From the NCBI RefSeq assembly GCF_003634455.1, contig NZ_RBLC01000006.1, positions 1 to 64,000 on the forward strand: a stretch of DNA of 64,000 bases, read 5' to 3'. Made by a program: the position numbers and the translations under genes. Below are positions 17,068-26,781 of the stretch, in pieces. The notes below the pieces were generated by a model. It had not been told where the DNA came from and made no database searches. It saw nothing but the letters and a program-made list of their open reading frames with translations. The DNA is from Flavobacterium endophyticum. Its GTDB lineage: Bacteria; Bacteroidota; Bacteroidia; Flavobacteriales; Flavobacteriaceae. Numbering within the stretch: position 1 is the first letter of the stretch; the number at the start of each line of letters is the position of its first letter.

Positions 17068-18333
17068 CTAGGTTTTTAGCTTTTTCTTCCTAGCCGCAGG
17101 AAAGAGTACATTGTTAAGTATGAGCCTATAGCCTGGGGAATTAGGATGAAGGTCTAAAACGGTAGGAGCATCGCCTACCCTATGTTGATAATCTTCTGGA
17201 TCGTGTCCGCCAAAATAAGTAAACATTCCTTTCCCTTTTGTACCATGGATGTATCTTGCTTCATTATTCACTTTGTTTTCGCCCATGACCAAAACGCTAG
17301 ACTTAATCCTGTCGCTGTCAAAAGAAGTCGTCTGTCCCATGAATCCTTTGATTAATTGCGTATGGTTTTGGCAGAGCATACTCGGAATCGGGTCCCATTT
17401 TGCAGAATAATCCATTAAGGTGAAATAATCCTTCTCGGGCATGATGTTTCTTTTCTGCGTCATGTCGATATCCGAAAACTCATAAACAATAGGGTTTCTT
17501 TCCAGAATGTAATCCTTAAACGCAAAGCTATTATTGTAGTCGATTTTAGATTGGTAGTTTCCTTCGCTTTCGTCACCGTCAAACATCGGTTCGCAAATAT
17601 CGACACCTTCTGCCGCTAAGGCGATGTCAAAACTGTCGGTTGCAGAACACATGGCAAACATGAATCCACCGCCAATCACAAAATCGCGGATCTTTTTTGC
17701 CACGGCTAATTTTTCTTCGGATACTTTACTGTAGCCTAATTTTTTAGCGAGCTCTTCAGCTTCTTTTTTCTGCTCAATATACCAAGGCGCATTTCTATAA
17801 GCACCAAAAAACTTACCGTATTGTCCGGTAAAATCTTCGTGGTGCAAGTGAAGCCAGTCGTATAACAGCAAGCCATCTGACAAAACCTCTTCATCATAAA
17901 TCGCCGTAAAAGGAATCTCGGCATAGGTCAAGACCAAGGTAACGGCATCGTCCCAAGGCTGTTTGCCTTTTGGCGTATATACGGCAATCTTCGGGGCTTT
18001 TTCTAAAACTACCGTTTCCATATTTTGGGAAGGACTGCTAATTTCATCTAAAATCTGGTTTGCCTGTCCATCCGAAAGCAGTTCAAAACTAACGCCGCGA
18101 ATCTGGCATTCTTTTCGTATTTCCGGTGCATCGGGCAAAAGAAAGGAACCTCCTCTGTAATTCAACAGCCAGCTCACTTTATAGTGCTTGTCTAATGACC
18201 AATAGGTAATTCCGTAGGCTTTTAAATGATTCTGCTGCGACGATTCGTCCATCGGAAGCAAAATAAAAGAAGCCCATGAAGGCATGGAAATCAAGAGCAA
18301 TAGAAGTGTATGGAATAGTTTTCTAAAAGGCAT
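17068..18333 (-). CDS. Exported protein of the family often named asparagine synthetase B
   Basis: 421 residues with an N-terminal signal peptide (through SMPSWAS). Close relatives in Flavobacteria are commonly labelled asparagine synthetase B, but it lacks the N-terminal Cys, the glutaminase domain and the SGGxDS P-loop of AsnB, so the label is doubtful. A segment with DFVIGGGFMFAMCSATDSFD looks like the nucleophile elbow of a class I amidotransferase or ThuA-like fold (Cys after MFAM). It precedes glsA by 12 bp, hinting at amide metabolism. Function unproven. Confidence 0.7.
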   Translation of the reverse strand: MPFRKLFHTLLLLLISMPSWASFILLPMDESSQQNHLKAYGITYWSLDKHYKVSWLLNYRGGSFLLPDAPEIRKECQIRGVSFELLSDGQANQILDEISSPSQNMETVVLEKAPKIAVYTPKGKQPWDDAVTLVLTYAEIPFTAIYDEEVLSDGLLLYDWLHLHHEDFTGQYGKFFGAYRNAPWYIEQKKEAEELAKKLGYSKVSEEKLAVAKKIRDFVIGGGFMFAMCSATDSFDIALAAEGVDICEPMFDGDESEGNYQSKIDYNNSFAFKDYILERNPIVYEFSDIDMTQKRNIMPEKDYFTLMDYSAKWDPIPSMLCQNHTQLIKGFMGQTTSFDSDRIKSSVLVMGENKVNNEARYIHGTKGKGMFTYFGGHDPEDYQHRVGDAPTVLDLHPNSPGYRLILNNVLFPAARKKKLKT

Positions 18334-18349
18334 TCTAAACTTTTTATTT

Positions 18350-18357
18350 CAAAGATA
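18350..18357 (-). promoter_or_regulatory. -7 element for the 17068-glsA operon
   Basis: TATCTTTG on the minus strand, 17 bp before the start codon at 18333. No clear -33 TTG. Confidence 0.5.
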
Positions 18358-18381
18358 ACGGTTTTTGAGAAAGTAAATTAT

Positions 18382-18408
18382 AAAAAAATCCGCCCAAATG
18401 AGCGGATT
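18382..18408 (-). terminator. dnaB terminator
   Basis: Stem AATCCGC / GCGGATT (18387-18393, 18402-18408); on the minus strand it is followed by a T run. Confidence 0.85.
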
Positions 18409-18418
18409 CTGATTTTAT

Positions 18419-19963
18419 TTAGAATGGAACATCGCTGTCATCATCCACGCTGTTCATATTGCTACCGAAAGCATCGTTAGCCGATGGCAGATTTTTTGTC
18501 AAGAATGGATTGTCTTGCATGTTCATTTTGGAAGGCAGATCATCAAAGCTGGTTCCGTATTCGTCAAGGTTATCGAACTTACCGAGATTTCCGATGAATT
18601 TCAGCCTTACGTTTTCCAAACTACCATTTCTATGTTTCGCGATGATAAATTCGGCTTGCCCTTCTGTTGGCGAGTGTTCATCATCGTCCCATTCGTCAAT
18701 TTTATAGTATTCCGGACGGTAGATAAACGAAACGATATCCGCATCCTGCTCAATCGCTCCCGACTCCCTAAGATCCGAAAGTAACGGTCTTTTGCTCGAA
18801 CCACGCGTCTCTACCGCACGCGAAAGCTGTGACAGTGCAATCACAGGAACATTAAGCTCCTTTGCTAATGCTTTCAGGTTTCGAGAAATGGTAGAAATCT
18901 CTTGTTCACGGTTTCCTCCACCCTTTCCGTTACCGCCTGCTGTCATCAGCTGAAGGTAATCGACAATGATAAGCTTGATTCCGTATTGCGAGGCTAAACG
19001 ACGTGCCTTAGCTCTTAAATCGAATATCGAAAGCGACGGCGTATCATCAATATACAAGGGTGCTTTTTCAAGGTTTTTTACCTTGATACTCAACTGTTCC
19101 CATTCGTGTTTTTCTAATTTTCCGGTACGAAGTTTTTCGGAAGAAAGTCCGGTTTCGGAAGAAATCAGACGGGTAATTAGCTGTACAGAAGACATCTCTA
19201 GAGAGAACAAAGCGACAGCATGTCCGAAATCAATCGCAATATTTCTTGCCATCGACAATACGAAAGCGGTCTTACCCATACCCGGACGTGCTGCTATAAT
19301 GATCAAATCACTAGGCTGCCATCCAGAAGTTACTTTGTCTAGTTTTTCAAAGCCGGTAGCAACACCGCTCAGACCTTCCTTATTCGCAATTTCTTCGATT
19401 CTTTTCTTTGCTTGAATCACCAAGCTTTGTGCCGTTTCGGAACTTCTTTTGATGTTTCCTTGCGTTACTTCGTATAATTTAGATTCGGCTTTATCAAGCA
19501 AATCAAAAACATCGGTCGTTTCATCGTAAGACTCTTCGATAATTTCAGAAGAAATCTTGATCAAGCTTCGTTGGATAAACTTTTGGAGAATGATCCTCGA
19601 GTGAAACTCGATATGTGCTGAAGACGAAATTTTTTGCGTAAGCTGAATCAAGTAGAAATCACCACCAGACAAATCCAGTTTTGCACTCTTTTTAAGTTGT
19701 GCTGAGACTGTTAATAAGTCAATCGGCTGTGAATCGTTGAAAAGCTGTACAATAGCTTCAAAAATATACTTGTGGGCTTCTTTGTAAAAAGCATCTGGCT
19801 GGAGAATATCGATCACCTCATCCACCCCTTTTTTATCAATCATCATCGCGCCCAAGACAGCTTCCTCCAAGTCGAGCGCTTGCGGCGGGAGCTTTCCTTT
19901 TTCGAGATTGATTATAGTAGTTTTGTCTACTTTAATCGGGTTTATATTTCTGAGATTTTCCAT
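18419..19963 (-). CDS. dnaB: Replicative DNA helicase DnaB
   Basis: Hexameric helicase that unwinds DNA at the fork and recruits primase. 514 residues: N-terminal domain beginning at LPPQALDLEEAVLGAMM, linker, RecA-like motor with Walker A ARPGMGKTAF (about 225-235), ALFSLEM, Walker B LIIVDYLQLM and the arginine-containing DLRESGAIEQDADIVSF. The C-terminus is acidic with an SDVPF-type ending. No intein is present, as judged from uninterrupted motifs. Monocistronic, with its own terminator. Confidence 0.97.
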   Translation of the reverse strand: MENLRNINPIKVDKTTIINLEKGKLPPQALDLEEAVLGAMMIDKKGVDEVIDILQPDAFYKEAHKYIFEAIVQLFNDSQPIDLLTVSAQLKKSAKLDLSGGDFYLIQLTQKISSSAHIEFHSRIILQKFIQRSLIKISSEIIEESYDETTDVFDLLDKAESKLYEVTQGNIKRSSETAQSLVIQAKKRIEEIANKEGLSGVATGFEKLDKVTSGWQPSDLIIIAARPGMGKTAFVLSMARNIAIDFGHAVALFSLEMSSVQLITRLISSETGLSSEKLRTGKLEKHEWEQLSIKVKNLEKAPLYIDDTPSLSIFDLRAKARRLASQYGIKLIIVDYLQLMTAGGNGKGGGNREQEISTISRNLKALAKELNVPVIALSQLSRAVETRGSSKRPLLSDLRESGAIEQDADIVSFIYRPEYYKIDEWDDDEHSPTEGQAEFIIAKHRNGSLENVRLKFIGNLGKFDNLDEYGTSFDDLPSKMNMQDNPFLTKNLPSANDAFGSNMNSVDDDSDVPF

Positions 19964-20051
19964 AATGCGAATGTAACTAAAAATTAAAAAAAAATGCCTT
20001 TGACTTGTTAGTTACCGTATGTTTATAAGTATTAAAATTGTGTTGATAACC

Positions 20052-20088
20052 AAAAAAAAATCCGAAACCACGGGGCTTCGGATTTAGT
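20052..20088 (-). terminator. accA terminator
   Basis: Stem AATCCGAAACC / GGCTTCGGATT (20059-20069, 20074-20084), followed on the minus strand by a nine-base T run. Confidence 0.88.
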
Positions 20089-20105
20089 TCTTCTTTTCGT
20101 AAGGT

Positions 20106-21059
20106 TTACTCTTTAAATTCGCCCATTTTGCTGTATTTATCCATTCTTTGGGATACTAATTCAGCTGTTGATAAGTCTTTTAATTCGTTATATCCTTTCA
20201 ATATGTATTTTTCTACTGATTTGAACGTGGTATCTCTATCATAGTGAGCGCCGCCTAGCGGTTCAGGAATGATATCGTCGATCAGCTTTTGTTTTTTCAT
20301 GTCAAATGAAGTCAGTTTTAATGCTTCAGCTGCTTGTTCTTTGTATTCCCAGCTTCTCCATAAGATGGAAGAACAGGATTCTGGAGAAATAACAGAGTAC
20401 CATGTATTTTCTAACATATATACTTTATCACCAACACCTATTCCTAACGCGCCACCTGAAGCTCCTTCTCCAACAATTACAGTGATGATTGGAACTTTCA
20501 AACGGATCATTTCAAGGATGTTTCTTGCAATGGCTTCTCCTTGTCCTCTTTCTTCGGCTTCCAAACCTGGATAAGCTCCCGGAGTATCCACCAAAGTCAC
20601 TACAGGAATTCCGAATTTCTCTGCCATTTTCATCAAACGCAACGCTTTACGGTAGCCTTCTGGGTTTGCCATACCAAAATTACGGTACTGGCGTGTTTTG
20701 GTATTGTATCCTTTTTGCTGTCCGACAATCATGAACGACTGTCCACCAATTTTTCCTAAACCACCAATCATCGCCTTGTCGTCTTTGAAATTTCTGTCTC
20801 CAAAAAGTTCTAAGAAACTATCTCCACACAATGCATTCACATGATCCATTGTATACGGACGACTCGGATGTCTTGACAACTGTACACGCTGCCAAGCAGT
20901 TAGGTTTTTATATATATTTTTCTTGGTTTCTTCTAGTTTTTTCTCAATCTGCTTGCAAGTATTCGATACGTCAATGTCTGATTCTTGACCAATTACTTGG
21001 CATTTGTCTAACTGGTCTTCAAGTTCTTTTATAGGGAGCTCAAAATCTAAATATTCCAT
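20106..21059 (-). CDS. accA: Acetyl-CoA carboxylase carboxyltransferase alpha subunit
   Basis: With AccD it transfers the carboxyl group from biotin to acetyl-CoA, the first step of fatty-acid synthesis. 317 residues, the usual length, with [14 protein letters not shown], the carboxybiotin-site region [22 protein letters not shown], and [15 protein letters not shown]. accD is not adjacent. It has its own promoter and terminator. Confidence 0.97.
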   Translation of the reverse strand: MEYLDFELPIKELEDQLDKCQVIGQESDIDVSNTCKQIEKKLEETKKNIYKNLTAWQRVQLSRHPSRPYTMDHVNALCGDSFLELFGDRNFKDDKAMIGGLGKIGGQSFMIVGQQKGYNTKTRQYRNFGMANPEGYRKALRLMKMAEKFGIPVVTLVDTPGAYPGLEAEERGQGEAIARNILEMIRLKVPIITVIVGEGASGGALGIGVGDKVYMLENTWYSVISPESCSSILWRSWEYKEQAAEALKLTSFDMKKQKLIDDIIPEPLGGAHYDRDTTFKSVEKYILKGYNELKDLSTAELVSQRMDKYSKMGEFKE

Positions 21060-21092
21060 AGGACTTGTGCATTTTTAGTTTGGTTCGAACTG

Positions 21093-21100
21093 CAAAGATA
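21093..21100 (-). promoter_or_regulatory. -7 element of accA
   Basis: TATCTTTG on the minus strand, 34 bp before the accA start codon; the expected -33 TTG is not obvious. Confidence 0.5.
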
Positions 21101-21186
21101 GAATTTTCATTTAAGAACGAAAGCTTATTTAGAAAAGATTTAAAGCCTTATGGTCTTAAAAAAACAAACTTCAAAGAAGCCTGCTA

Positions 21187-22086
21187 TTAATCAACTTGCA
21201 GTGATTTTTTTGATTTATAATTCTTTAGGATACCGTTCAATATTACGGTTGCCAAGATAATGAGGGCACCGATATAAAAAGCAGGGCTCATCTTTTCTTT
21301 GTCTCCTAAAATAAAATAGGCAAGCATGATTCCGTAGACCGGTTCCATGTTGGTCGTAAGCATGACAGTATAGGGAGTAAGCTTTTTCATTACGTTTACG
21401 GATGCTGTAAAAGCATAAGCCGTACATACTGAAGAAAGTATCAGCAGCAAAATCCAGTCATTTAGTGAAACCGTAAAAAATTCTGGCGTAAACTTCCTTC
21501 CATATAACAGATAGAGGGATACAAAAAAGACGCCTGCAAAAAATTCGTAAAGGGTAATTACAGACGGGTCATATTCGCGAATTAATTTTCCGTTAAAAAG
21601 CGTAAACATGACGCCTAAAAAAACTGAAATCAGCGCATACACCATTCCTAAAATGTATCGGGTCTCGACCTGCATGATCATCAAAAGTCCGCCGATGATT
21701 ATCAATCCGAAGAAAACTTCATACCAAAGCATTTTTCTATTGAAGAAGATCGGTTCTAATATCGAAGCGAAAAATGCGCCAGTTGAAAATACTGCCAGCG
21801 TAATAGAAACATTGGAGACATTTATTGCTTTAAAGAAGAAAATCCAATGTAGAGCAATCAGCAAGCCAACGCCAATCAAATGGAAGAATGATTTGCAAGG
21901 AATGCGCCAAGGCTTTTTGGTGATAAGAACGTATAGGAGCATAAAGATTCCGGCCATCAGCATTCTGTACCAGACAACGGATTCTTCTTTTACCGTAATC
22001 AGTTCGCCAAGAATTGCCGTGAATCCCCAGATAAAAACAATCAGATGTAGATTTAGATAGCTTTTTAGGTTGTTATCTTTTTGCAT
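21187..22086 (-). CDS. EamA/DMT-family transporter
   Basis: 299-residue integral membrane protein with about ten predicted helices forming two EamA repeats, as in drug/metabolite exporters of the RhaT/YdcZ type. Recognisable segments: FIWGFTAILGELI near the start and TTNMEPVYGIMLAYFILGDKE in the second repeat. The substrate is not predictable. Its start overlaps the end of lptG by 14 bp, so it is translated from the tgt-lptG transcript. Confidence 0.88.
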   Translation of the reverse strand: MQKDNNLKSYLNLHLIVFIWGFTAILGELITVKEESVVWYRMLMAGIFMLLYVLITKKPWRIPCKSFFHLIGVGLLIALHWIFFFKAINVSNVSITLAVFSTGAFFASILEPIFFNRKMLWYEVFFGLIIIGGLLMIMQVETRYILGMVYALISVFLGVMFTLFNGKLIREYDPSVITLYEFFAGVFFVSLYLLYGRKFTPEFFTVSLNDWILLLILSSVCTAYAFTASVNVMKKLTPYTVMLTTNMEPVYGIMLAYFILGDKEKMSPAFYIGALIILATVILNGILKNYKSKKSLQVD

Positions 22087-23149
22087 TCCGAAGCAGGTAT
22101 ATAGCTAAAATTCCAAAAACAAAGTTAGGAAGCCAAACGGCTATAAAAGGCGGTATGCTTGATTTTTCAGCTAACGTTCCGAAAATCTTATCAAAAAAGA
22201 TAAAGGTAAAGGCGAGTCCAATTCCGATAGCAAGGTTCATTCCCATTCCGCCTCTTCTTTTCATAGAAGATACGGCTACCGCGATAACTGTCAGGATAAA
22301 TGCGGACACGGGAAGGCTGTATTTTTTATACAATACCACGAGATAGGTGTTTATATTGGAAGAACCTCTTTCTCTTTCTTTATCAATAAAATCGTTCAAT
22401 TCGCCTACGGTCAGCGTTTCCGCGATATAGATAACAGGAGTCAGATCTTCAAGATCAAATTTAAAAACCGTGTCTTTTTTTGTGACAGTTTCCAGCCTAT
22501 CATCTAATATACCGAGAGTCCTTTTGGTGTAGTTGTACATGGTATACGTGCTATCTTTTTCATTATAGCGTATACGGCTTGCATTGATAATAAAATCAAG
22601 CTTGTTGTCTTTGAATTTCTTCAGTGAGAAATCGAAAGCGGTTTTTGAATTAATGTTGAAATTGCTGACATAAATAAACTCGCCTGGACTGATTTCTCTG
22701 TATACATTCGATGTTTCTCTCGTTTTATTGTTGCCTTTTAAATAAGTATACCTAAAATCATTAAACCCTTGGCTTGCCTTGGGCACGATAAAAAATCCCA
22801 TTAGTAAGGCCAAGACCGAGATAATCGTAGCACCAATAATATAAGGACGTAAGAATCGGCTAAATGAAATTCCGGAACTTAATATAGCAATAATTTCCGT
22901 ATTGTTAGCTAGTTTTGAAGTAAACCAAATAACCGATAGGAACAAGAAAATCGGAAAAAGAAGATTGGCAAAATAAATCGTGAAATTCAGATAATAAAAG
23001 GCAACTTCAACAAATGGCACTTTGTTCTGAAGGATCTTATTAATCTTTTCAGATACGTCGATAACAATCCCAATCGGAATAAACAGAAACAGCATCACAA
23101 AAAATGTGGCTAAATATCTTTTCAGGATATATTTGTCAATTATCTTCAT
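22073..23149 (-). CDS. LptF/LptG-family permease
   Basis: 358-residue inner-membrane subunit of the lipopolysaccharide transport ABC complex (YjgP/YjgQ family). Layout matches: N-terminal helices starting IIDKYILKRYLATFFVMLF, a central periplasmic beta-jellyroll domain (about 120-260), then C-terminal helices with MKRRGGMGMNLAIGIGLAF. Most like LptG, but F and G cannot be separated safely by eye. It follows tgt by 36 bp, an arrangement common in Bacteroidota. Confidence 0.9.
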   Translation of the reverse strand: MKIIDKYILKRYLATFFVMLFLFIPIGIVIDVSEKINKILQNKVPFVEVAFYYLNFTIYFANLLFPIFLFLSVIWFTSKLANNTEIIAILSSGISFSRFLRPYIIGATIISVLALLMGFFIVPKASQGFNDFRYTYLKGNNKTRETSNVYREISPGEFIYVSNFNINSKTAFDFSLKKFKDNKLDFIINASRIRYNEKDSTYTMYNYTKRTLGILDDRLETVTKKDTVFKFDLEDLTPVIYIAETLTVGELNDFIDKERERGSSNINTYLVVLYKKYSLPVSAFILTVIAVAVSSMKRRGGMGMNLAIGIGLAFTFIFFDKIFGTLAEKSSIPPFIAVWLPNFVFGILAIYLLRNAKR

Positions 23150-23185
23150 TCTTCTTGTAGATAGTTAGTTTAGTTTGGCTGTCAA

Positions 23186-24316
23186 TTACAGCCTTTGATC
23201 CATCTGCTTCACCATCATTTCTTTCCAAACTCGGAAATCTCCTGCTAAGATATGCTTTCTTGCTTCACGAACCAACCACATGTAAAAACCTAGGTTATGG
23301 ATAGTCGCAATCTGCTTTCCAAGATATTCGTTTGCGGCAAAAAGGTGGCGCAGATAAGCTTTTGTATATTCAGTATCGACAAAAGTATGTCCCATTTCAT
23401 CAAGCGGAGAGAAATCGTCTTCCCACTTTTTGTTTTTTATATTGATCGTGCCATGTGCTGTAAACAACATTCCATTTCTAGCATTTCTGGTCGGCATCAC
23501 GCAATCGAACATATCGATCCCGAGCGCAATATTTTCTAGGATATTAATAGGAGTACCCACTCCCATCAAATATCTCGGTTTGTCTTTTGGCAAAATTTCT
23601 GTAACGACTTCGGTCATCGCATACATTTCTTCGGCTGGCTCTCCTACCGAAAGCCCTCCTATTGCATTTCCTTGCGCTCCGGCATTTGCGATATATTCTG
23701 CCGACTGCTGACGTAAATCCTTATAGGTACTTCCTTGTACGATTGGAAAAAATGTCTGCTCATACCCATACTTATAAGGAAGCTTGTCTAGATGATTGAT
23801 GCATCTGTCAAGCCATCTGTGGGTCATGTGCATAGAGCGCTGAGCGTAACGATAGTCGCATGGATATGGTGTACATTCGTCAAAAGCCATGATAATGTCT
23901 GCTCCGATTGTCCTTTGGATTTCCATGACATTCTCTGGCGTAAAAACATGATACGAACCGTCGATATGAGATTTGAACTTTACGCCTTCTTCTTTTATTT
24001 TTCTGTTAGAAGAAAGCGAATACACTTGATAGCCTCCTGAATCGGTCAATATATTACGGTCCCAGTTCATGAATTTATGGAGTCCTCCCGCTTTTTCAAG
24101 AATCTGCGTTTGAGGCCTCAAATAGAGGTGATAGGTATTTCCTAAAATAATATCAGGATTGATATCGTTTTTCAGTTCTCTCTGGTGTACGCCTTTCACG
24201 GAAGCAACCGTACCGACTGGCATAAAAATAGGCGTTTCGATAACACCGTGGTCCGTAGTTATTTTTCCGGCTCTTGCCTTTGAATTCGGATCATTTTGTA
24301 ATAGTTCAAATTTCAT
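23186..24316 (-). CDS. tgt: tRNA-guanine(34) transglycosylase
   Basis: Exchanges guanine for preQ1 at the wobble position of GUN-anticodon tRNAs (queuosine pathway). 376 residues with the family motifs GNTYHLYLRPQ, LTDSGGYQVYSL (substrate-binding Asp), MAFDECTPYP and GGLSVGEP, and the catalytic Asp region FDCVMPTRNARNGMLFT. The zinc ligand Cys cluster near the C-terminus is not clearly visible; FDCV aside, the expected CxCxxC is absent, as the region reads DTEYTKAYLRHLF. First gene of the tgt-lptG-DMT operon. Confidence 0.94.
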   Translation of the reverse strand: MKFELLQNDPNSKARAGKITTDHGVIETPIFMPVGTVASVKGVHQRELKNDINPDIILGNTYHLYLRPQTQILEKAGGLHKFMNWDRNILTDSGGYQVYSLSSNRKIKEEGVKFKSHIDGSYHVFTPENVMEIQRTIGADIIMAFDECTPYPCDYRYAQRSMHMTHRWLDRCINHLDKLPYKYGYEQTFFPIVQGSTYKDLRQQSAEYIANAGAQGNAIGGLSVGEPAEEMYAMTEVVTEILPKDKPRYLMGVGTPINILENIALGIDMFDCVMPTRNARNGMLFTAHGTINIKNKKWEDDFSPLDEMGHTFVDTEYTKAYLRHLFAANEYLGKQIATIHNLGFYMWLVREARKHILAGDFRVWKEMMVKQMDQRL

Positions 24317-24347
24317 TCTTTTCTCTTTATCCCAAACTTTCGGGAGG

Positions 24348-24355
24348 CAAAGATA
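24348..24355 (-). promoter_or_regulatory. -7 element of the tgt operon
   Basis: TATCTTTG on the minus strand, 32 bp before the tgt start; no clear TTG at -33. Confidence 0.5.
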
Positions 24356-24556
24356 ATTTATTTACAATTTATCATTTTAGATTTATGATTTAATTTAACA
24401 TCATATCCTAGAGCCATTCTGTTTTCACAAAAAAATGTTTACTTTCAGTTTTTTAAGTTCCAAAAGAGCATTTGTCTTGAGAAAAAATTTATTGCTATTT
24501 TTAGACCCGAATGTGATACCCCCAAAAGCATTTCCCCTGCCAAATCCTGATAGACA

Positions 24557-25732
24557 ATGAAAACACAATTGATGGCTGAATTGCTTGCTATACTTCTAAT
24601 AACAAGGCCTTTGCTCACGGTCTTTCATGAGCTAGGCCACGCAATTCCCGCCATTTTGATGACGCGCGAACGTGCTACGATATTCCTCGGTTCGTATGGC
24701 GATACTGAACAGAGTTTTAGATTCGCTGTCGGCAAGCTGGAAATCTGGATCAAATACAATCTTTTTAAATGGAAAGGCGGCCTTTGTGTTCCGCATGCCA
24801 GCAACATCTCCATCAACAAAAAAATCATCTATACTTTAACAGGCCCGCTTGCTTCTCTTTCTATTGGCATAGTTTCCTGTTATATGGCTTTTGCCCTCAA
24901 GCTTACCGATTTCATGTCTTTTCTTTTCTTGGTCTTCTTGCTGCTTTCAATTTTTGATTTTTTAAAAAATATTATTCCCAGCAGTCGCTCCATAGTTCTC
25001 CATGACGGAAGAATCGGTCACAACGACGGCACTTCGCTCGTGCGCCTTTTTCGCCACAAAAGATTTCCTAAACAATATTTTGAGGCTATAGCTTTATACA
25101 ACCAAAAACAATACAAAGAAGCAGCTTTTCTTTTTGATTCGCTTCTTTCCACTGGGCTACAAGACCAGGACACCTATCGTTGGGCTATTTATTGTCATCT
25201 CCTGTTAAAAGACTATTTTAAAGCAAAAGTTTATTTTTCGGAATTCAAGAAGCGCTTTACGATGAACTCCGAAGACTATTCCAATCTTGGCCTTATTTAT
25301 TCGCACTATGAAAATCATGAAAAGGCAATGAAATTCTATGCCAAATCATTAAAGCTGAATCCTATGAACAGCTATTCGTTAAACAATAAAGGCTATACTT
25401 TAAATATTTTAGAAAAATACGAAGAAGCGATTGCTTTCTTTGATAAGGCGCTTGAAATCGACAAATCGTTTGCCTATTCCTATAACAATAGGGGACTTTC
25501 TAAAATCAAATTGGGGCGTATCGAAGAAGGGCTTCACGACCTCAATCTCTCTTTTGAGCTTGACCCTTACAATTCTTATTATTTTCGGAATCTTGGCATC
25601 TACCATCAGGACAAAGGCGAATACGGAAAGGCTTTGAAATTATTCCTAAAAAGCAGGTCGCTTGACCGCTATACACATAATATAGACCTGTTGATTGCCG
25701 AGGCCAAAGATTACCTGAGCCGAAAAATTTAG
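24557..25732 (+). CDS. M50-like zinc metalloprotease fused to TPR repeats
   Basis: 391 residues. The N-terminal membrane half has H24-E-L-G-H28 in a predicted helix, GPLASL (96-101) and a second motif N138-I-I-P141 followed by HDG (149-151). Together these match the HExxH / GP(L)A / N-x-x-P...DG pattern of site-2-protease-type intramembrane proteases. From about 173 the rest is tetratricopeptide repeats (for example YSNLGLIYSHYENHEKAMKFY). A protease with cytosolic TPR adaptor is a plausible reading; catalysis is not proven. Monocistronic. No clear promoter. Confidence 0.75.
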   Translation: MKTQLMAELLAILLITRPLLTVFHELGHAIPAILMTRERATIFLGSYGDTEQSFRFAVGKLEIWIKYNLFKWKGGLCVPHASNISINKKIIYTLTGPLASLSIGIVSCYMAFALKLTDFMSFLFLVFLLLSIFDFLKNIIPSSRSIVLHDGRIGHNDGTSLVRLFRHKRFPKQYFEAIALYNQKQYKEAAFLFDSLLSTGLQDQDTYRWAIYCHLLLKDYFKAKVYFSEFKKRFTMNSEDYSNLGLIYSHYENHEKAMKFYAKSLKLNPMNSYSLNNKGYTLNILEKYEEAIAFFDKALEIDKSFAYSYNNRGLSKIKLGRIEEGLHDLNLSFELDPYNSYYFRNLGIYHQDKGEYGKALKLFLKSRSLDRYTHNIDLLIAEAKDYLSRKI

Positions 25733-25825
25733 AAAATAATATTTCTGTACTTTTCGCTCCCATAAACTCTTGACAACTTTCTGAAAATCTGAAAATTCAA
25801 ACCTTAAAAAATCCAAATATCTGAT

Positions 25826-25833
25826 TATCTTTG
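25826..25833 (+). promoter_or_regulatory. -7 element of the transketolase genes
   Basis: TATCTTTG, 26 bp before the start codon at 25860, followed by CGCC; -33 TTG not clear. Confidence 0.55.
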
Positions 25834-25859
25834 CGCCAGTTTAAATTTATCACATAAGA

Positions 25860-26711
25860 ATGAAACCTAACACACAACAATTAAACAACTTAACTATTCA
25901 AGTGCGAAGAGATATTCTTCGAATGGTTCATGCTGTAAACTCTGGACATCCGGGCGGTTCGCTAGGATGTACTGAATTTCTCGTAGCACTTTATCAAAAT
26001 TTAATGGAGCGCAAGCCAGGTTTCGACATGGACGGGAAAGGCGAAGACATTTTCTTTTTGTCAAATGGCCACATTTCACCCGTTTTCTACAGCGTTTTAG
26101 CTAGAAGCGGTTATTTTCCTGTAGCTGAATTGGCTACTTTCCGCCAGATTAACTCTCGCCTTCAAGGCCACCCTACTACGCATGAAGGGCTGCCAGGAAT
26201 CCGCATGGCTTCTGGGTCTTTAGGACAAGGAATGTCTGTTGCGATTGGAGCGGCGTTGACGAAAAAACTAAATAAAGATTCACATTTGGTTTACAGTCTT
26301 CATGGTGATGGCGAATTGCAAGAAGGTCAAAACTGGGAAGCTATGATGTATGCTTCTGCTTATAAAGTTGACAACTACATTGCTACAATTGACTTAAACG
26401 GAAAACAAATTGACGGACCAACCGACGAGGTCTTGAACATGGGAAGCATCAGAGCGAAATTTGAAGCTTTTGGATGGGATGTTCTAGAAATCGAAAAAGG
26501 AAATGATATCGAGGCAATAATTGCCGGAATGACAGATGCAAAATCAAGAACAGGAAAAGGAAAACCAGTTTGCGTATTGCTTCACACCGAAATGGGTAAT
26601 GGTGTAGATTATATGATGTACAGCCACGCTTGGCACGGAAAAGCTCCAAATGACGAACAGCTGGCAACTGCCTTGGCTCAAAATTATTGTGAAGGCGAAA
26701 GCGACTATTAA
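25860..26711 (+). CDS. Transketolase, N-terminal (thiamine-binding) subunit
   Basis: Half of a split transketolase, which moves two-carbon units between sugar phosphates. 283 residues carrying the thiamine-diphosphate domain: HPGGSLGCTEFLVALY, GHPTTHEGLPGI, and the cofactor motif GDGELQEGQNWEA...NYIATIDLNGKQIDG. The split form is normal in Bacteroidota and not a frameshift: the downstream half has its own start 70 bp later. Confidence 0.95.
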   Translation: MKPNTQQLNNLTIQVRRDILRMVHAVNSGHPGGSLGCTEFLVALYQNLMERKPGFDMDGKGEDIFFLSNGHISPVFYSVLARSGYFPVAELATFRQINSRLQGHPTTHEGLPGIRMASGSLGQGMSVAIGAALTKKLNKDSHLVYSLHGDGELQEGQNWEAMMYASAYKVDNYIATIDLNGKQIDGPTDEVLNMGSIRAKFEAFGWDVLEIEKGNDIEAIIAGMTDAKSRTGKGKPVCVLLHTEMGNGVDYMMYSHAWHGKAPNDEQLATALAQNYCEGESDY

Positions 26712-26781
26712 AAAGCAGTAAGCTTAAGCGACGAGCATTATGCTTATTGCCACAGCTATTGCGTATATCAAAAAGACAAAA

